Both the position numbers and the translations under genes were made by a program. From assembly GCF_013602415.1 (NCBI RefSeq), contig NZ_WPAG02000003.1, positions 310,001-374,000 of the forward strand: a DNA stretch of 64,000 nt, written 5' to 3'. Below are positions 36,556 to 45,985 of the stretch, piece after piece (position 1 is the first letter of the stretch; every line of letters starts with the position of its first letter). This stretch comes from Rhodococcus sp. B50 (GTDB taxonomy: Bacteria; Actinomycetota; Actinomycetes; Mycobacteriales; Mycobacteriaceae). The notes under the pieces were generated by a model that was not told the DNA's origin, searched no databases, and saw only the letters and a list, made by a program, of their open reading frames with translations.

Positions 36556-38004
36556 ATGCCTGTCATCAACAGCATTGAACGTGAACGTTTCTTCATCGAC
36601 GGCCAATGGCGCAAAGCGAGCACCTCCGATCTGGCACCGGTGTTCGAGGCAGCAACCGAGCGCCCTCTGGGTGTTGCTGCGATGGGCGGACCCGAGGAGA
36701 TCGATGCGGCTGTGCACGCCGCACGGGCCGCACTCCAGAAAGGACCGTGGGGGCGCAGCACCCCCCACGAGCGAGCTGCAGTGATGCGGCGCTTCGCCGA
36801 CAGCCTCGAGCGTCGAGGAAGATCGACTGCAGAGCTCGTAAGCCGGCAGACCGGAATGATTTCCTCCTTGTCGGTGAGCACAAGCGCAACAGCTCCGGTA
36901 GCGATCCTGCGGTCGATGGCAGATCTCATCGAGACGCGTACATTCGAGACACGCCGTCCCAGCAGCATGGGCTCTACCATCGTTCGAGAAGAACCCGTAG
37001 GAGTTGTCGGCGCGATCACTGCCTGGAACTATCCGCAGCTCTTGGCCATGGCCAAGATCGGGCCGGCACTGGCTGCAGGATGCACTGTAGTTCTCAAGCC
37101 GGCGCCGGAGACGTCACTCGATGCATATGTACTTGCAGAGGCAGCCGAGGAGGCCGGTCTACCACCTGGCGTCCTCAACATCGTTGCTGGTGGCGTTCAT
37201 GCAGGCAAAGCTCTTGTAGCCCATCCCGATGTCGACAAGATCGCCTTCACCGGTTCTACTGCAGCAGGTCAAGCGATCGGTGAGGTCGCCGGCCGCAGTT
37301 TCAAAAGAATCTCCCTGGAGCTCGGAGGAAAATCCGCAGCCATTGTGCTCCCCGATGCCGACCTCGGCGTCTTTGCCAGAAGCCTCAAAGACGCCGTGCT
37401 CAAGAACGGGGGACAGACTTGCACCACCAATTCCCGCATCTTGGTTCCCCACGGTAGGTCCAGCGAGATCATCGACGTTCTGGCGTCCTACGTAGACGGC
37501 TTGGTCATGGGAGACCCACTCGACGAGTCGGTAACCATGGGCCCCATGGTAAGCGAGCAGCATCGGGAGCGGGTGAGGAGTTACATCCGCCTGGGTCAGT
37601 CCGAGGGATTCCGAACGATCCGTGGCGGAACCGACTCCCCTGAGCAATGTCCCCGCGGCTGGTTCGTGTCTCCCACCATCTTCGAGGGTGTCGATAATCG
37701 CAGTCCGCTGGCACAGGACGAGATTTTCGGACCTGTCATCTCCGTCATCCCTTATGAGACCGAAGAGGACGCCATCAGCATGGCGAACGACACACCATTC
37801 GGTTTGGGAGGAGTCGTCTTCACGGAAGACACCGAACACGGCTTGGACATCGCGTCACGTATTCGATCCGGAACCGTGGGAGTGAACTACTACTCCCTCG
37901 ATACCGGCTCCCCGTTCGGCGGCGTGAAGAACAGCGGAGTCGGCCGCGAATTCGGGCCCGAGTCCCTGGACTTCTATCTCGAGTACAAGTCGATATACGT
38001 CTAG
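36556..38004 (+). CDS. NAD(P)-dependent aldehyde dehydrogenase
   Basis: A 482-residue aldehyde dehydrogenase with GAITAWNYPQLLAMAKIGPALAAGCTVVLKPAPET, the general base in LELGGKS and the nucleophile Cys in NGGQTCTTNSRI. PFGGVKNSGVGREFG closes the domain. It starts 40 bases after BVMO 2 with GGAAGAAG as RBS. It would oxidise the aldehyde arising from lactone or ester cleavage to an acid for CoA activation. The exact aldehyde is not predictable. Confidence 0.92.
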   Translation: MPVINSIERERFFIDGQWRKASTSDLAPVFEAATERPLGVAAMGGPEEIDAAVHAARAALQKGPWGRSTPHERAAVMRRFADSLERRGRSTAELVSRQTGMISSLSVSTSATAPVAILRSMADLIETRTFETRRPSSMGSTIVREEPVGVVGAITAWNYPQLLAMAKIGPALAAGCTVVLKPAPETSLDAYVLAEAAEEAGLPPGVLNIVAGGVHAGKALVAHPDVDKIAFTGSTAAGQAIGEVAGRSFKRISLELGGKSAAIVLPDADLGVFARSLKDAVLKNGGQTCTTNSRILVPHGRSSEIIDVLASYVDGLVMGDPLDESVTMGPMVSEQHRERVRSYIRLGQSEGFRTIRGGTDSPEQCPRGWFVSPTIFEGVDNRSPLAQDEIFGPVISVIPYETEEDAISMANDTPFGLGGVVFTEDTEHGLDIASRIRSGTVGVNYYSLDTGSPFGGVKNSGVGREFGPESLDFYLEYKSIYV

Positions 38005-38238
38005 GATTCGCAACGCCCGCAGACCCTCCATATCGCCCCCGACAGTGCGTCCAGCCTGAGACTTCATCCGATGGAAGGACCGAGTAGCTACACGGGGCAT
38101 GCCCGTAGCCTTCAGCCTCGCTGACTATGGGCAACTACCGGCGGTCGATGCAGGTCAGCGATGGCTGAAGATACCCCGTTCATGCTTTGTCCTTCCCTCC
38201 GGAGGCCAGCGACTTCCAACCGCACAGAATGAGTAATC

Positions 38239-39486
38239 ATGCCTGAATCCTCATCTGCCATCCTCCCGGCCGAGACTCGAGAATCCGCATCCGAGACTCT
38301 ACGTCCGCGGACCGGCGCACTCACCGACATCCGGGTCGTCGATCTTTCGCGGGTGCTGGCCGGCCCGCTGTGTGCGCAAGTGCTTGCCGATCACGGTGCC
38401 GACGTGATCAAGGTGGAGCCACCGACTGGTGATGACACACGCAGCTGGGGACCACCTTTCGTCAAGGATGACCACAGTGCCTACTTCGATGGCTTGAACC
38501 GCAACAAGCGGAATATCAGTGTGGATCTGCGTACCGAGGCCGGCCAACAACTGTTGCGCACCATGCTTGCCGAAGCCGACGTCGTCATCGAAAACTTCAA
38601 GGCAGGCACACTTGCGAAGTGGGGACTTGCCGACGACGTACTCGCCGCTCAATTCCCACAACTCGTGCACTGTCGAATCACCGGGTACGGAGTCGACGGG
38701 CCGCTCGGTGGTGCCCCCGGCTACGACGCAATTCTCCAAGCCTTGTCGGGGCTGATGAGCATCAACGGTGAGCCCCACGGTGATGCCATGCGGATCGGGA
38801 TCCCTCTGGTCGACATCATCACGGGTCTCAACGCTGTGAACGGCATCCTCATGGCACTCCACGTGCGGCAAAAGACCGGACGCGGGCAACTCGTGGATCT
38901 GGCACTACTCGACAACGCTGTGTCGATCCTGCACCCACACGCTGGCAAGTGGTTTGCCACCGGCGTCGCGCCGGAGCGGACGGGCGTGGCACACCCGACG
39001 ATCTGTCCCTATGAAACGTTCACCTGCGCCGATGGCCCCTTCTTCATCGGTGCCGGCAACGACCGGCAATTCCGCGCTCTGGTCGTGGCGCTCGACGCTT
39101 CAGACCTGGCCGACGACCCGAGATTCGTCACCAACTCCGACCGGATGGCAAACGCAGCTCAACTGCGTGACATCCTCGGCGGCCTCGTCAAGACCTGGCA
39201 GCGCGAAGCTTTGGCGGCCCGGTTACGTCGGGCCGGGGTGCCGTCGGGGTCGGTCAACAATGTCGGAGAAGCTCTTTCGCTACCGCAGGTCCGTCACCGC
39301 GAGATGGTGGTCGAGTGTGACGGCTACCGGGGTCTCGGCGTACCCGTCAAACTCGCTGAGTCCCCCGGTGCTGTGCGGTTCGGGCCACGCGACCGTGGCG
39401 CCGATACCGATGCTGTACTAACAGAACTCGGACTTCTCGAAGACGATATCGAGCAACTGCGCACTATCGGGGCACTGCCCGAGTAG
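38239..39486 (+). CDS. Class III CoA-transferase (CaiB/BaiF type)
   Basis: A 415-residue family III CoA-transferase: VVDLSRVLAGPLCAQVLADHGADVIKVEPP, then GLNRNKRNISVDLRTEAGQQLL and GYDAILQALSGLMS, whose Asp is the covalent CoA carrier. It moves CoA from a donor thioester to a free acid and thus offers a second route, besides the ligases, to activate the acid made by the preceding dehydrogenases. It lies 234 bases after the aldehyde dehydrogenase on the same strand, and a YciI-like gene with its own regulatory site follows. Confidence 0.9.
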   Translation: MPESSSAILPAETRESASETLRPRTGALTDIRVVDLSRVLAGPLCAQVLADHGADVIKVEPPTGDDTRSWGPPFVKDDHSAYFDGLNRNKRNISVDLRTEAGQQLLRTMLAEADVVIENFKAGTLAKWGLADDVLAAQFPQLVHCRITGYGVDGPLGGAPGYDAILQALSGLMSINGEPHGDAMRIGIPLVDIITGLNAVNGILMALHVRQKTGRGQLVDLALLDNAVSILHPHAGKWFATGVAPERTGVAHPTICPYETFTCADGPFFIGAGNDRQFRALVVALDASDLADDPRFVTNSDRMANAAQLRDILGGLVKTWQREALAARLRRAGVPSGSVNNVGEALSLPQVRHREMVVECDGYRGLGVPVKLAESPGAVRFGPRDRGADTDAVLTELGLLEDDIEQLRTIGALPE

Positions 39487-39647
39487 CGGCCACCTACACG
39501 GCGGTCCTCGGCCACCTCTACCAGCAGAGCTCGTTCCACACACAGCTACCGGCAAGGGCACCGACCGTATGCAAGCCACACCGTCGTCCGGCCGTTCAAC
39601 GCCGATCGCGTTCTCTCCGTTCTATATTCGCCGTCGTTCACCAACAG

Positions 39648-39666
39648 GTGTTGCAAAATAGGACAC
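39648..39666 (+). promoter_or_regulatory. Palindromic site 4, upstream of YciI-like gene copy 2
   Basis: GTGTTGCAAAATAGGACAC, identical over 19 bases to site 3 and 95 bases before the YciI-like start, the same distance as in copy 1. Confidence 0.7.
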
Positions 39667-39760
39667 TGGTGACCTCATCCCTGCTTCTAGCGTTCTAAAG
39701 TGCGCATTCTCCTGAATATCCGCACCGTTTCACATCCCGTATCCCACTCAAGGAGTGACC

Positions 39761-40045
39761 ATGGCCCTGTTCGCTGTTATCTGGTCGTACACCACTGACG
39801 CATCCGTCAAAGAGGCTGCTCATGCCGACCACCTGGTCTTCGTCAAGGACGCGGCCGCCAAAGGCGTGCTGCAGGAAGCGGGCGCCTGGGCCGACGGGGC
39901 CGGCGCGTTGCTCGTGTTTAAGGCGGACAGCGAAGCAGACCTGCAGGCCCTGCTCGCCACGGACCCCTATGTCACGCAGGGTGTTGTCGTCGACCAGAGC
40001 ATCTACCAGTGGAAGCCCGTCATCGGACCCCTCGTAGGGATCTGA
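39761..40045 (+). CDS. YciI-like small protein, copy 2
   Basis: A 94-residue protein differing from copy 1 (12936-13220) at only a couple of positions (SEADLQ for SEDDLQ, ATDPY for AEDPY). The ribosome site AAGGAG and the immediate leader are kept too, but the downstream DNA is different. The retention of two almost identical copies in one catabolic region suggests dosage or recent duplication. It follows the CoA-transferase and precedes an esterase; an enzymatic role in the pathway is possible but unproven. Confidence 0.8.
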   Translation: MALFAVIWSYTTDASVKEAAHADHLVFVKDAAAKGVLQEAGAWADGAGALLVFKADSEADLQALLATDPYVTQGVVVDQSIYQWKPVIGPLVGI

Positions 40046-40437
40046 GGACGACCCGGCTGCTCCACCTCGATGGAAAGAAGTTGCAGCATCTCTACATTGA
40101 GTTGCAATCAGCACTCTCCCAGTAGCGTCGGCACAAACGACCCACACAACTTGCATCTGTGCGTTCGCATAGTGAGCGACGGATGCGAAAAGTTCGATCA
40201 ACGACATCGCGGAACCATCACATCACCGCCTCGACGGCGCAAGCCTCGACGCCGAACCGATGTGGCGATCGATGAGTACCGACATTTCGACAATCCAAGG
40301 CAATCGTTGACCTTCCCTAGCGGCCTTTTCTGATCAGCCGACTGGGTGGGGTGACACCGTGCGTACGCGATACACCAGCTTCACGCCTTCCTGATCAGTC
40401 AATCTCCTTCTCGACCGGTGATGAAAGTGAGCAACAC
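40046..40437. other. Non-coding gap before the esterase gene
   Basis: About 390 bases with no supported gene and no clear regulatory element. Confidence 0.4.
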
Positions 40438-41343
40438 ATGTCCGTGAGCAAAGAATCGCTGTTCCTCAACGACCTGTACTCGTCCTGGCTTCGACGGTCC
40501 GAAGGTATGGATCTCGCAGGTCAGCGAGACATGTTCGAAGAATGGCATCTTCCCACCATCGAACCCACCGATGTCACGTATGAAGAAGTGACAGCCAACG
40601 GTGTGCCGGCAACATGGGCCAAGCCGCTGGGCGCCGCCGAAGACCGGGTGATCGTCTTCACGCACGGCGGCGGATTCGTGACAGGTTCACGCTTTTCCCA
40701 TCGCAAGCTTGCCGCACACCTCGCCAAGCTGGCAGGAGTTCACGCACTCGTGGTGGACTACCGACTCGCGCCGGAGGCAAAGCATCCAGCACAGCTCGAA
40801 GACTGCATTGCCGTGCACAAGTGGCTCCGTACGCAGGGCTACAAGGCAGAACATACGGCGACGGTCGGCGACTCGGCAGGCGCACATCTCGCCATCTCGA
40901 CAGTGTTCGAACTTGCGGGTATGGCACTTCCCATTCCGGCCGCCGTTGTCGCTCTTTCGCCGTGGCTCGATATGGAGATCAAGGGGTTGACGATCGAATC
41001 GAACGACGCAGTCGACGTCCTGGCCAAGAGGGCAGTCCTCGAGATGATGCGGGAGAATTTCCTGACCGACCTCTCGGAAGCGACGGACCCGCGGGCAAAC
41101 CCCCTGCTCAGGGACTACACAGACTTCCCTCCCGTCTATGTATCGGTCGGCGGCTATGAGACTCTGCTCGACGACTCGCGCCGGGTCGTCGAGTTGATCG
41201 AAAAGGCAGGGAGCGAAGCCGTGCTCGACGTGGTCGACGAACAGCAGCATGTCTTCCACTTCAACGCGGGACGAGCACCCGAGGCGGATCAGGCACTGAA
41301 CCGGATCGCCCAGTGGCTACGGCCGAAGTTGGGGCTCGCCTGA
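40438..41343 (+). CDS. HSL-type alpha/beta hydrolase (esterase/lactonase candidate) 1
   Basis: A 301-residue hormone-sensitive-lipase type esterase. HGGGFVTGS is the oxyanion-hole motif, GDSAGAH holds the nucleophile Ser, the acid Asp lies in YETLLDDSRRV and the His in QQHVFHF. The ATG at 40438 is preceded by GAAAGTGAG; the frame extends upstream to 40351 without a ribosome site. Esterases of this kind hydrolyse the esters or lactones produced by Baeyer-Villiger monooxygenases, as AcmB does with AcmA in ketone-degrading Gordonia. A strong terminator follows. Confidence 0.88.
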   Translation: MSVSKESLFLNDLYSSWLRRSEGMDLAGQRDMFEEWHLPTIEPTDVTYEEVTANGVPATWAKPLGAAEDRVIVFTHGGGFVTGSRFSHRKLAAHLAKLAGVHALVVDYRLAPEAKHPAQLEDCIAVHKWLRTQGYKAEHTATVGDSAGAHLAISTVFELAGMALPIPAAVVALSPWLDMEIKGLTIESNDAVDVLAKRAVLEMMRENFLTDLSEATDPRANPLLRDYTDFPPVYVSVGGYETLLDDSRRVVELIEKAGSEAVLDVVDEQQHVFHFNAGRAPEADQALNRIAQWLRPKLGLA

Positions 41344-41400
41344 ACACCGCATGTAGGGCGTGCAACTGAAAGCAAAGCGCGCCGACGAAAGAGGACGTGT

Positions 41401-41437
41401 CTCGGCGGCGGTCTGCTTCGACCAGACCGCCGCCGAG
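41401..41437 (+). terminator. Strong terminator after esterase 1
   Basis: A perfect 15-bp GC-rich stem (41401-41415 / 41423-41437) with a 7-base loop. Confidence 0.85.
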
Positions 41438-41508
41438 TCCGTTCGCATGCCAGTCAGCAGTGCACTATCCGAACCATCGATTGCAGTGAAGATCGGGAAG
41501 ACACATAC

Positions 41509-42309
41509 ATGGAAAATCCAGTTCTCGTAGAACGCGACGGATTCATCGAAACGTGGACGATCAATCGGCCGGCTGAACGTAACCCAGTCTCAGGGATGGA
41601 TGTCGTCGACGCATTGGTCGCATGCGTGGATGCCGTCAACGCCGATTACGGGGTACGCGCTGTCATTGTCACCGGCGCGGGATCGACCTTCTCCGCCGGC
41701 GGCAACGTCAAGGACATGGCGAATCGCCGGGGACTGTTCGGCGGGAAGCCTCACGAACAACGCGATGGCTATCGCGCCGGGATACAACGGATCCCACGAG
41801 CGATGTACAACTGCGACGTACCTTTGATTGCAGCGGTGAACGGCCCTGCAATCGGTGCCGGGTGCGATCTTGCCCTCATGTGCGACCTCCGAATCGCCAG
41901 CGAAAAAGCGTTCTTTGCTGAGAGCTTCGTCAAGCTGGGCATCATCCCGGGTGACGGGGGTGCGTGGCTGTTGCCCAAGGCGGTCGGTATGGCGCGGGCG
42001 GCCGAGATGATTCTCACGGGTGACCGTGTCGACGCAACACAGGCTCTCGAGTGGGGATTGGTCTCGAACGTCGTTCCTCCCGATCAGCTGCTCGACGAAG
42101 CTCGTGCTCTCGCCAACAGGGTGGCCGCCAATCCTCCGCACTCGGTACGGATGGCCAAAAAACTCCTGCGTGAAGGGCAGCACCAGAGCCTCGACAGTCT
42201 CCTCGAACTGTCCGCTGCTCTGCAGGCGCTGGTTCAACAGACCACCGATCACACGAGAGCAGTCAACGCCCTCATGGAGAAGCGCACTGCCGCATTCACC
42301 GGCGAGTGA
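41509..42309 (+). CDS. Enoyl-CoA hydratase/isomerase family protein
   Basis: A 266-residue crotonase-fold protein. TINRPAERNPVSGMDVVDAL, VIVTGAGSTFSAGGNVKDM (oxyanion hole), PLIAAVNGPAIGAGCDLALMCDLRIASEKAFFAESFVKLGIIPGDGGAWLLPK and AEMILTGDRVDATQALEWGLVSNVV are all in the usual order. The second catalytic Glu position appears to be Asp (IPGDGG), as in several isomerase-type members. It is separated from the esterase by a terminator and so likely has its own promoter in 41438-41508. Confidence 0.9.
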   Translation: MENPVLVERDGFIETWTINRPAERNPVSGMDVVDALVACVDAVNADYGVRAVIVTGAGSTFSAGGNVKDMANRRGLFGGKPHEQRDGYRAGIQRIPRAMYNCDVPLIAAVNGPAIGAGCDLALMCDLRIASEKAFFAESFVKLGIIPGDGGAWLLPKAVGMARAAEMILTGDRVDATQALEWGLVSNVVPPDQLLDEARALANRVAANPPHSVRMAKKLLREGQHQSLDSLLELSAALQALVQQTTDHTRAVNALMEKRTAAFTGE

Positions 42310-42737
42310 CGATGCCTCACGTAGCAAGCTCCTCGATCAGCGGTGCGGACACGTGGACGTTCGGCAAGACAATCGCATCAACAGGAACGATGTCGTGAAG
42401 TTCGACGAGTCCTCTTCGATCGAGCACTGGTCTACTGACTGTTACCTCAGTGCCAGGGGCAGGACGAGGAGCATGTTGTTCACCCGCCCGAGTTCGGACG
42501 TCTCGACCTCCCTGAGTTGCCCGAAGAGGAACCGGACGACCGTATTCGTGTCTCGTGCACATCCAGCGCTCGAAGATTGTGTGCCGGCGGGCCCGCCACT
42601 TCGAGGAGCCCGCCGCTGGACCAGGCATGGGCTCCACGAGGACCTGAGTGCAACACGCCGGCGGGCACGCGCTGAGCGAGCAACGGGCGGCTGTGCTCGT
42701 AGCACATGACTGCGGCACAGCCACCGGTTACTCGTAC
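42310..42737. other. Gap between converging genes, possible gene remnant
   Basis: No intact gene. On the minus strand the end of one frame (LDRRGLVELHDIVPVDAIVLPNVHVSAPLIEELAT, 42320-42430) reads like protein and may be the tail of a decayed gene; I cannot identify it. Confidence 0.3.
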
Positions 42738-43670
42738 TCAGCGAGCGAACTGTATGCCGAGGAATTCGACAACCGCGCTGTGCAATTCAGCGCTGCGCGG
42801 AACTGCACCGGTCATCCAGTACACGCCATGGACAAGACCGCTATACAGTTCGACCTGGACCGGGACACCCTGTTCGGTCAGCATCCGCCCGTAGTTCAGG
42901 CATTCGTCGCGGGTGACCTCGTACTCGTTGACCAACATCAGCGTGGGAGGAAGCCCCGCCAAACTCTTCGCCTTGGCCGGCGAGGCGTACGGGTTCTCGG
43001 CGTCTTCCAGTGTGGCCAGGTACTGCTCCCAGAACCAGCCGATTGCTGCCGCGGTGATCAGGTATCCCTCGGCATTCTCCTCCCATGACGGGAAGCGTGC
43101 CGTGCCGTCGATAACCGGATAGACCAACACCTGAGCGCATAGGGCCGGTGAGCCGGTATCACGTGCCCGAAGTGCGGTGACGGCGGCGAGATTGCCACCG
43201 GCACTGTCGCCCATGATGGCGACACGCGTCGCATCACCACCGAAGTCGGCGACGTTGTCGACTACCCAGTTCAAAGCAGCGAACGCGTCTTCGGGTGCGG
43301 CAGGGAACTTGTGTTCGGGGGCGAGCCGGTAACTCACGGCGGCCACGATGACTCGGGCGTCCGCGGCCAGCGCGCGACAAGGCTGCTCGGTAACGTCGAG
43401 GCTGCCCGCAACCCACCCGCCGCCGTGGATGTACACCACAACCGGCAGGGGCGCATCGGACTCCGGAATGTACAGACGCACGGCCTGGTCGCCATCCGGT
43501 CCGGGGTAGACCGTGTCGACGACACGAGCAAGATCCGCTTTCGGCGCCTGCAGTCCGCTGAAGGATTCGATGACCTCACGGACTTCAGCGACACTCATCT
43601 GCTCGAACGACTTCAGTCCCTGCTCGTTCAAGGTGTCTATCAACTGCTCGACTACAGGATCGAGTGCCAT
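42738..43670 (-). CDS. HSL-type alpha/beta hydrolase (esterase/lactonase candidate) 2
   Basis: A 310-residue esterase of the hormone-sensitive-lipase family: YIHGGGWVAGS (oxyanion hole), GDSAGGNLAA (nucleophile), the acid in EYEVTRDECLNY and His in YSGLVHGVYWM. The N-terminal cap (MALDPVVEQLIDTLNEQGLKSFEQMSV) is typical. The ATG at 43670 has AAGGAGA upstream. It is divergent from the Dabb-domain gene; a conserved palindromic site and a poorer one lie between them. The likely role is cleavage of an ester or lactone of the pathway. Confidence 0.9.
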   Translation of the reverse strand: MALDPVVEQLIDTLNEQGLKSFEQMSVAEVREVIESFSGLQAPKADLARVVDTVYPGPDGDQAVRLYIPESDAPLPVVVYIHGGGWVAGSLDVTEQPCRALAADARVIVAAVSYRLAPEHKFPAAPEDAFAALNWVVDNVADFGGDATRVAIMGDSAGGNLAAVTALRARDTGSPALCAQVLVYPVIDGTARFPSWEENAEGYLITAAAIGWFWEQYLATLEDAENPYASPAKAKSLAGLPPTLMLVNEYEVTRDECLNYGRMLTEQGVPVQVELYSGLVHGVYWMTGAVPRSAELHSAVVEFLGIQFAR

Positions 43671-44102
43671 GGTGATCTCCTTGATGTGATAGGCGGACTT
43701 GGTCAATCGCCGATTCGGTGGAGTCACACTACGAGGAGGTCAGAGCGGACGAGTGTCCGAAAACAACACAACTGTCCGTCTGTCCCGGTTCTCGTAGATG
43801 TGTGTTGCACAATCGGACACACCGAAGGTCCATCACTGTTCTACCGTCACCCAAGTGACCCACAGACGGCCAGAATCTCACCATCACCGTTCGATGACGC
43901 GCCCGGCACCGCGAGGGACCCACCGGAGAACGGGTTCAACCTCGAGGTGCTCTCGAGAAATGGGTTCCTCTGTACGTCCGCGGGCTGCGGGGAGGAATTT
44001 TCGGTCGCCGCACGTCATGGTGAGGACACATCAGCGGCTCTGAAAAACGTGCCGCCCACTTCGGGTGTCGAGCTCGAATTATGCTTCCAGAGAGGAATTA
44101 TC
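43671..44102. other. Divergent control region with palindromic sites
   Basis: Around 430 bases between esterase 2 and the Dabb-domain gene. It holds site 5 (43802-43820) and a degenerate opposite-facing half match, GTGTCC-N6-AACACA, at 43753-43770. Confidence 0.5.
43802..43820 (+). promoter_or_regulatory. Palindromic site 5, between esterase 2 and the Dabb gene
   Basis: GTGTTGCACAATCGGACAC, differing from sites 3 and 4 at two spacer positions. It is 130 bases from the esterase start and 280 from the Dabb-domain start. Confidence 0.65.
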
Positions 44103-44399
44103 ATGTTGCATCACGTCGTAACATTCATATGGAAGAAGGACATCACCGACGAGCAGGTCGAATCGTTCCACAAGGCTCTTGACGCGATATCGGCGAGCAT
44201 TCCCCAGGTCGTCGAGTTTCGTTACGGAAGGGACCTCGCCCTCAAGCCCGGGATCGGCGACTATGCAATATCTGCGATTTTCGAAGACGTCCCCGCCTTT
44301 CGCGCATATCTGGCCCATCCCGATCATGTGCGCCTCGTTGAAGAATTTATCTCGGCGATGTCCGAATCGTACTCGTCGATCCAGTTCGAGTTTGCCTGA
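44103..44399 (+). CDS. Stress-responsive A/B-barrel (Dabb) domain protein
   Basis: A 98-residue protein with the dimeric alpha/beta-barrel pattern: MLHHVVTFIWKKDITDEQVESFHKALDAISASIPQVVEFRYGRDL and DYAISAIFEDVPAFRAYLAHPDHVRLVEEFI. The HxxxF/W strand and the HPDH segment are characteristic. Family members are small cytoplasmic proteins of mostly unknown function; some act as isomerases or cyclases on polyketide-like substrates, so a ring-opening or isomerisation step is conceivable. GAGGAA precedes the ATG. Confidence 0.83.
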   Translation: MLHHVVTFIWKKDITDEQVESFHKALDAISASIPQVVEFRYGRDLALKPGIGDYAISAIFEDVPAFRAYLAHPDHVRLVEEFISAMSESYSSIQFEFA

Positions 44400-44472
44400 C
44401 GACAGTGCCGGCCGCACGCTCACGAACGAAATGCCGGTCGACATGGTCGCTCGTTGCGGAAGGTTGTGATCA

Positions 44473-45399
44473 GTGGTGAACGCTGACGGTGTCGGGGGTG
44501 CCCTTCCTGGCGATGCCTTGAGTCGCCCTGTGGCGCTACGTGACGATGCGACCGCGCAGACTAGGGCATGGCCGGATGCGCGGCTGCTTCGCGTGAACGG
44601 TGCCGGTCAGGTTCGCATCATCGATGGACAACTGCTCCTCGAGTCGGCTGCCGACTATTGTTCCCAACCTCCGACACACGCGGTCTTGTTGGGAGTTGTT
44701 GGTACAGTGCATCAATGGGCTATACGGGACGAGTTTCTCACGGATGCCCCCATGGAGAGCGCGGGCATCGAGTTCGGCGACCTGCGGTCACACGGAGCGT
44801 TTCTCGATGCTGTTGATGCCGAACGGTATCTCACCGCGCAAGCCCTGCTGATGTGGCAGGACGAGTCCCACTTCTGCGCCAAGGACGGGGCGCCGATGAC
44901 GATCACCTCGGGCGGTTGGACGCGTGTGTGCACTGCGTGCGGCCGGGAGGAGTACCCGCGGACCGATCCTGCGATCATTTGTCTGGTACATGACGGGGCG
45001 GACCGCGTGCTGTTGGCGCGACACGCGGCGTGGCCGGCGCGGAACTTCTCGACGCTGGCGGGATTCGTCGAGGCCGGTGAGTCGCTCGAAAGCTGCGTGG
45101 CGCGGGAGGTTGCGGAAGAGGTCGGTCTCGTTGTCTCCGACGTGGCCTACGTCGGAAGTCAACCATGGCCGTTTCCGCGTTCGCTCATGCTCGGCTTCCA
45201 TGCCATCGCCGATCCTCGCGAAGCGCTCATCTTCAGTGATGGTGAGATCTGCGAGGCTGTATGGTGCTCCCGCGCGGAGGTGAAGGAGGCCCTCGCCGCC
45301 GGCGACTGGGCTAGTTCGGTCGATGCGCCCGTGTTGCTGCCGGGGAAGGTCTCGATCGCACGGCGCATGCTCGAGGCATGGGTGCGAACTGCTGGCTGA
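44473..45399 (+). CDS. nudC: NADH pyrophosphatase, NudC-type Nudix hydrolase
   Basis: A 308-residue Nudix hydrolase that splits NAD(H) to NMN(H) and AMP and may de-cap NAD-RNA. The Nudix box is GFVEAGESLESCVAREVAEEVGL, matching Gx5Ex7REUxEExGU. The SQPWPFPRSLMLGFHA motif is the NudC signature. The zinc ribbon is unusual: FCAKDG has Asp where the second Cys should be, followed by a normal CTACG. The GTG start is preceded by GGAAGG. It has no obvious link with the catabolic genes and may be a housekeeping island. Confidence 0.92.
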   Translation: MVNADGVGGALPGDALSRPVALRDDATAQTRAWPDARLLRVNGAGQVRIIDGQLLLESAADYCSQPPTHAVLLGVVGTVHQWAIRDEFLTDAPMESAGIEFGDLRSHGAFLDAVDAERYLTAQALLMWQDESHFCAKDGAPMTITSGGWTRVCTACGREEYPRTDPAIICLVHDGADRVLLARHAAWPARNFSTLAGFVEAGESLESCVAREVAEEVGLVVSDVAYVGSQPWPFPRSLMLGFHAIADPREALIFSDGEICEAVWCSRAEVKEALAAGDWASSVDAPVLLPGKVSIARRMLEAWVRTAG

Positions 45400-45752
45400 A
45401 CGTCCGGATTGATCGCCGCCGTCCTGTCATCGGCCAGCGTGGCTTCGAAGGGATCGGCCTTTGTCGGGGTTCCGGGCCCGGCTCGGGGGGGACCTCCATG
45501 TGGCTGCCATCGTGATGTAAGGGTCGCTTGTGGACGACGATCCGGAGTCGCATGGCGAAAGGGCACGCGCTGCGACAGTCCTGATCTGCATCGTGCGCCC
45601 TTTTCCTCGGGTGTGTCGGTGCTGAGCCCTGTCAGCCGCCGCTGACATACTCCCATCGGCGACGATTGGCCGCTCACCCAAGGGGAGGTGATGCAGCTCA
45701 GCGGACGATAGGCGAATACTTGTGTTGTAGAACGCAATTGAGTACTATATTT

Positions 45753-45985
45753 GCGTCGACAGTATCGTGGTTGCCGGCTGGCGCGGCCCACCTGTCGGCG
45801 GTTCGTCCCACGAGCATCCACCGCGGGCAACATGGTCGCCCCGCGGTGTGCATGCAGTGGAGGCGAGGCGGCGTGCCTCCATCTCCGGGCACGGGCAGAT
45901 CCCGATATCCCCCCTGCGTTCGGGCTGCCGGGTTCCCGCTTCGGCGATCGACCGATAGTCGAAGCGGGGCCTTCCGTCCACTTGT
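45753..45985 (+). repeat. Structured non-coding repeat, copy 2
   Basis: It shares the ordered blocks of the copy at 13918-14148. The terminal hairpin is CCCGCTTCG with CGAAGCGGG, so one stem pair differs from copy 1 by a compensatory change while the loop is free to vary. Confidence 0.55.
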
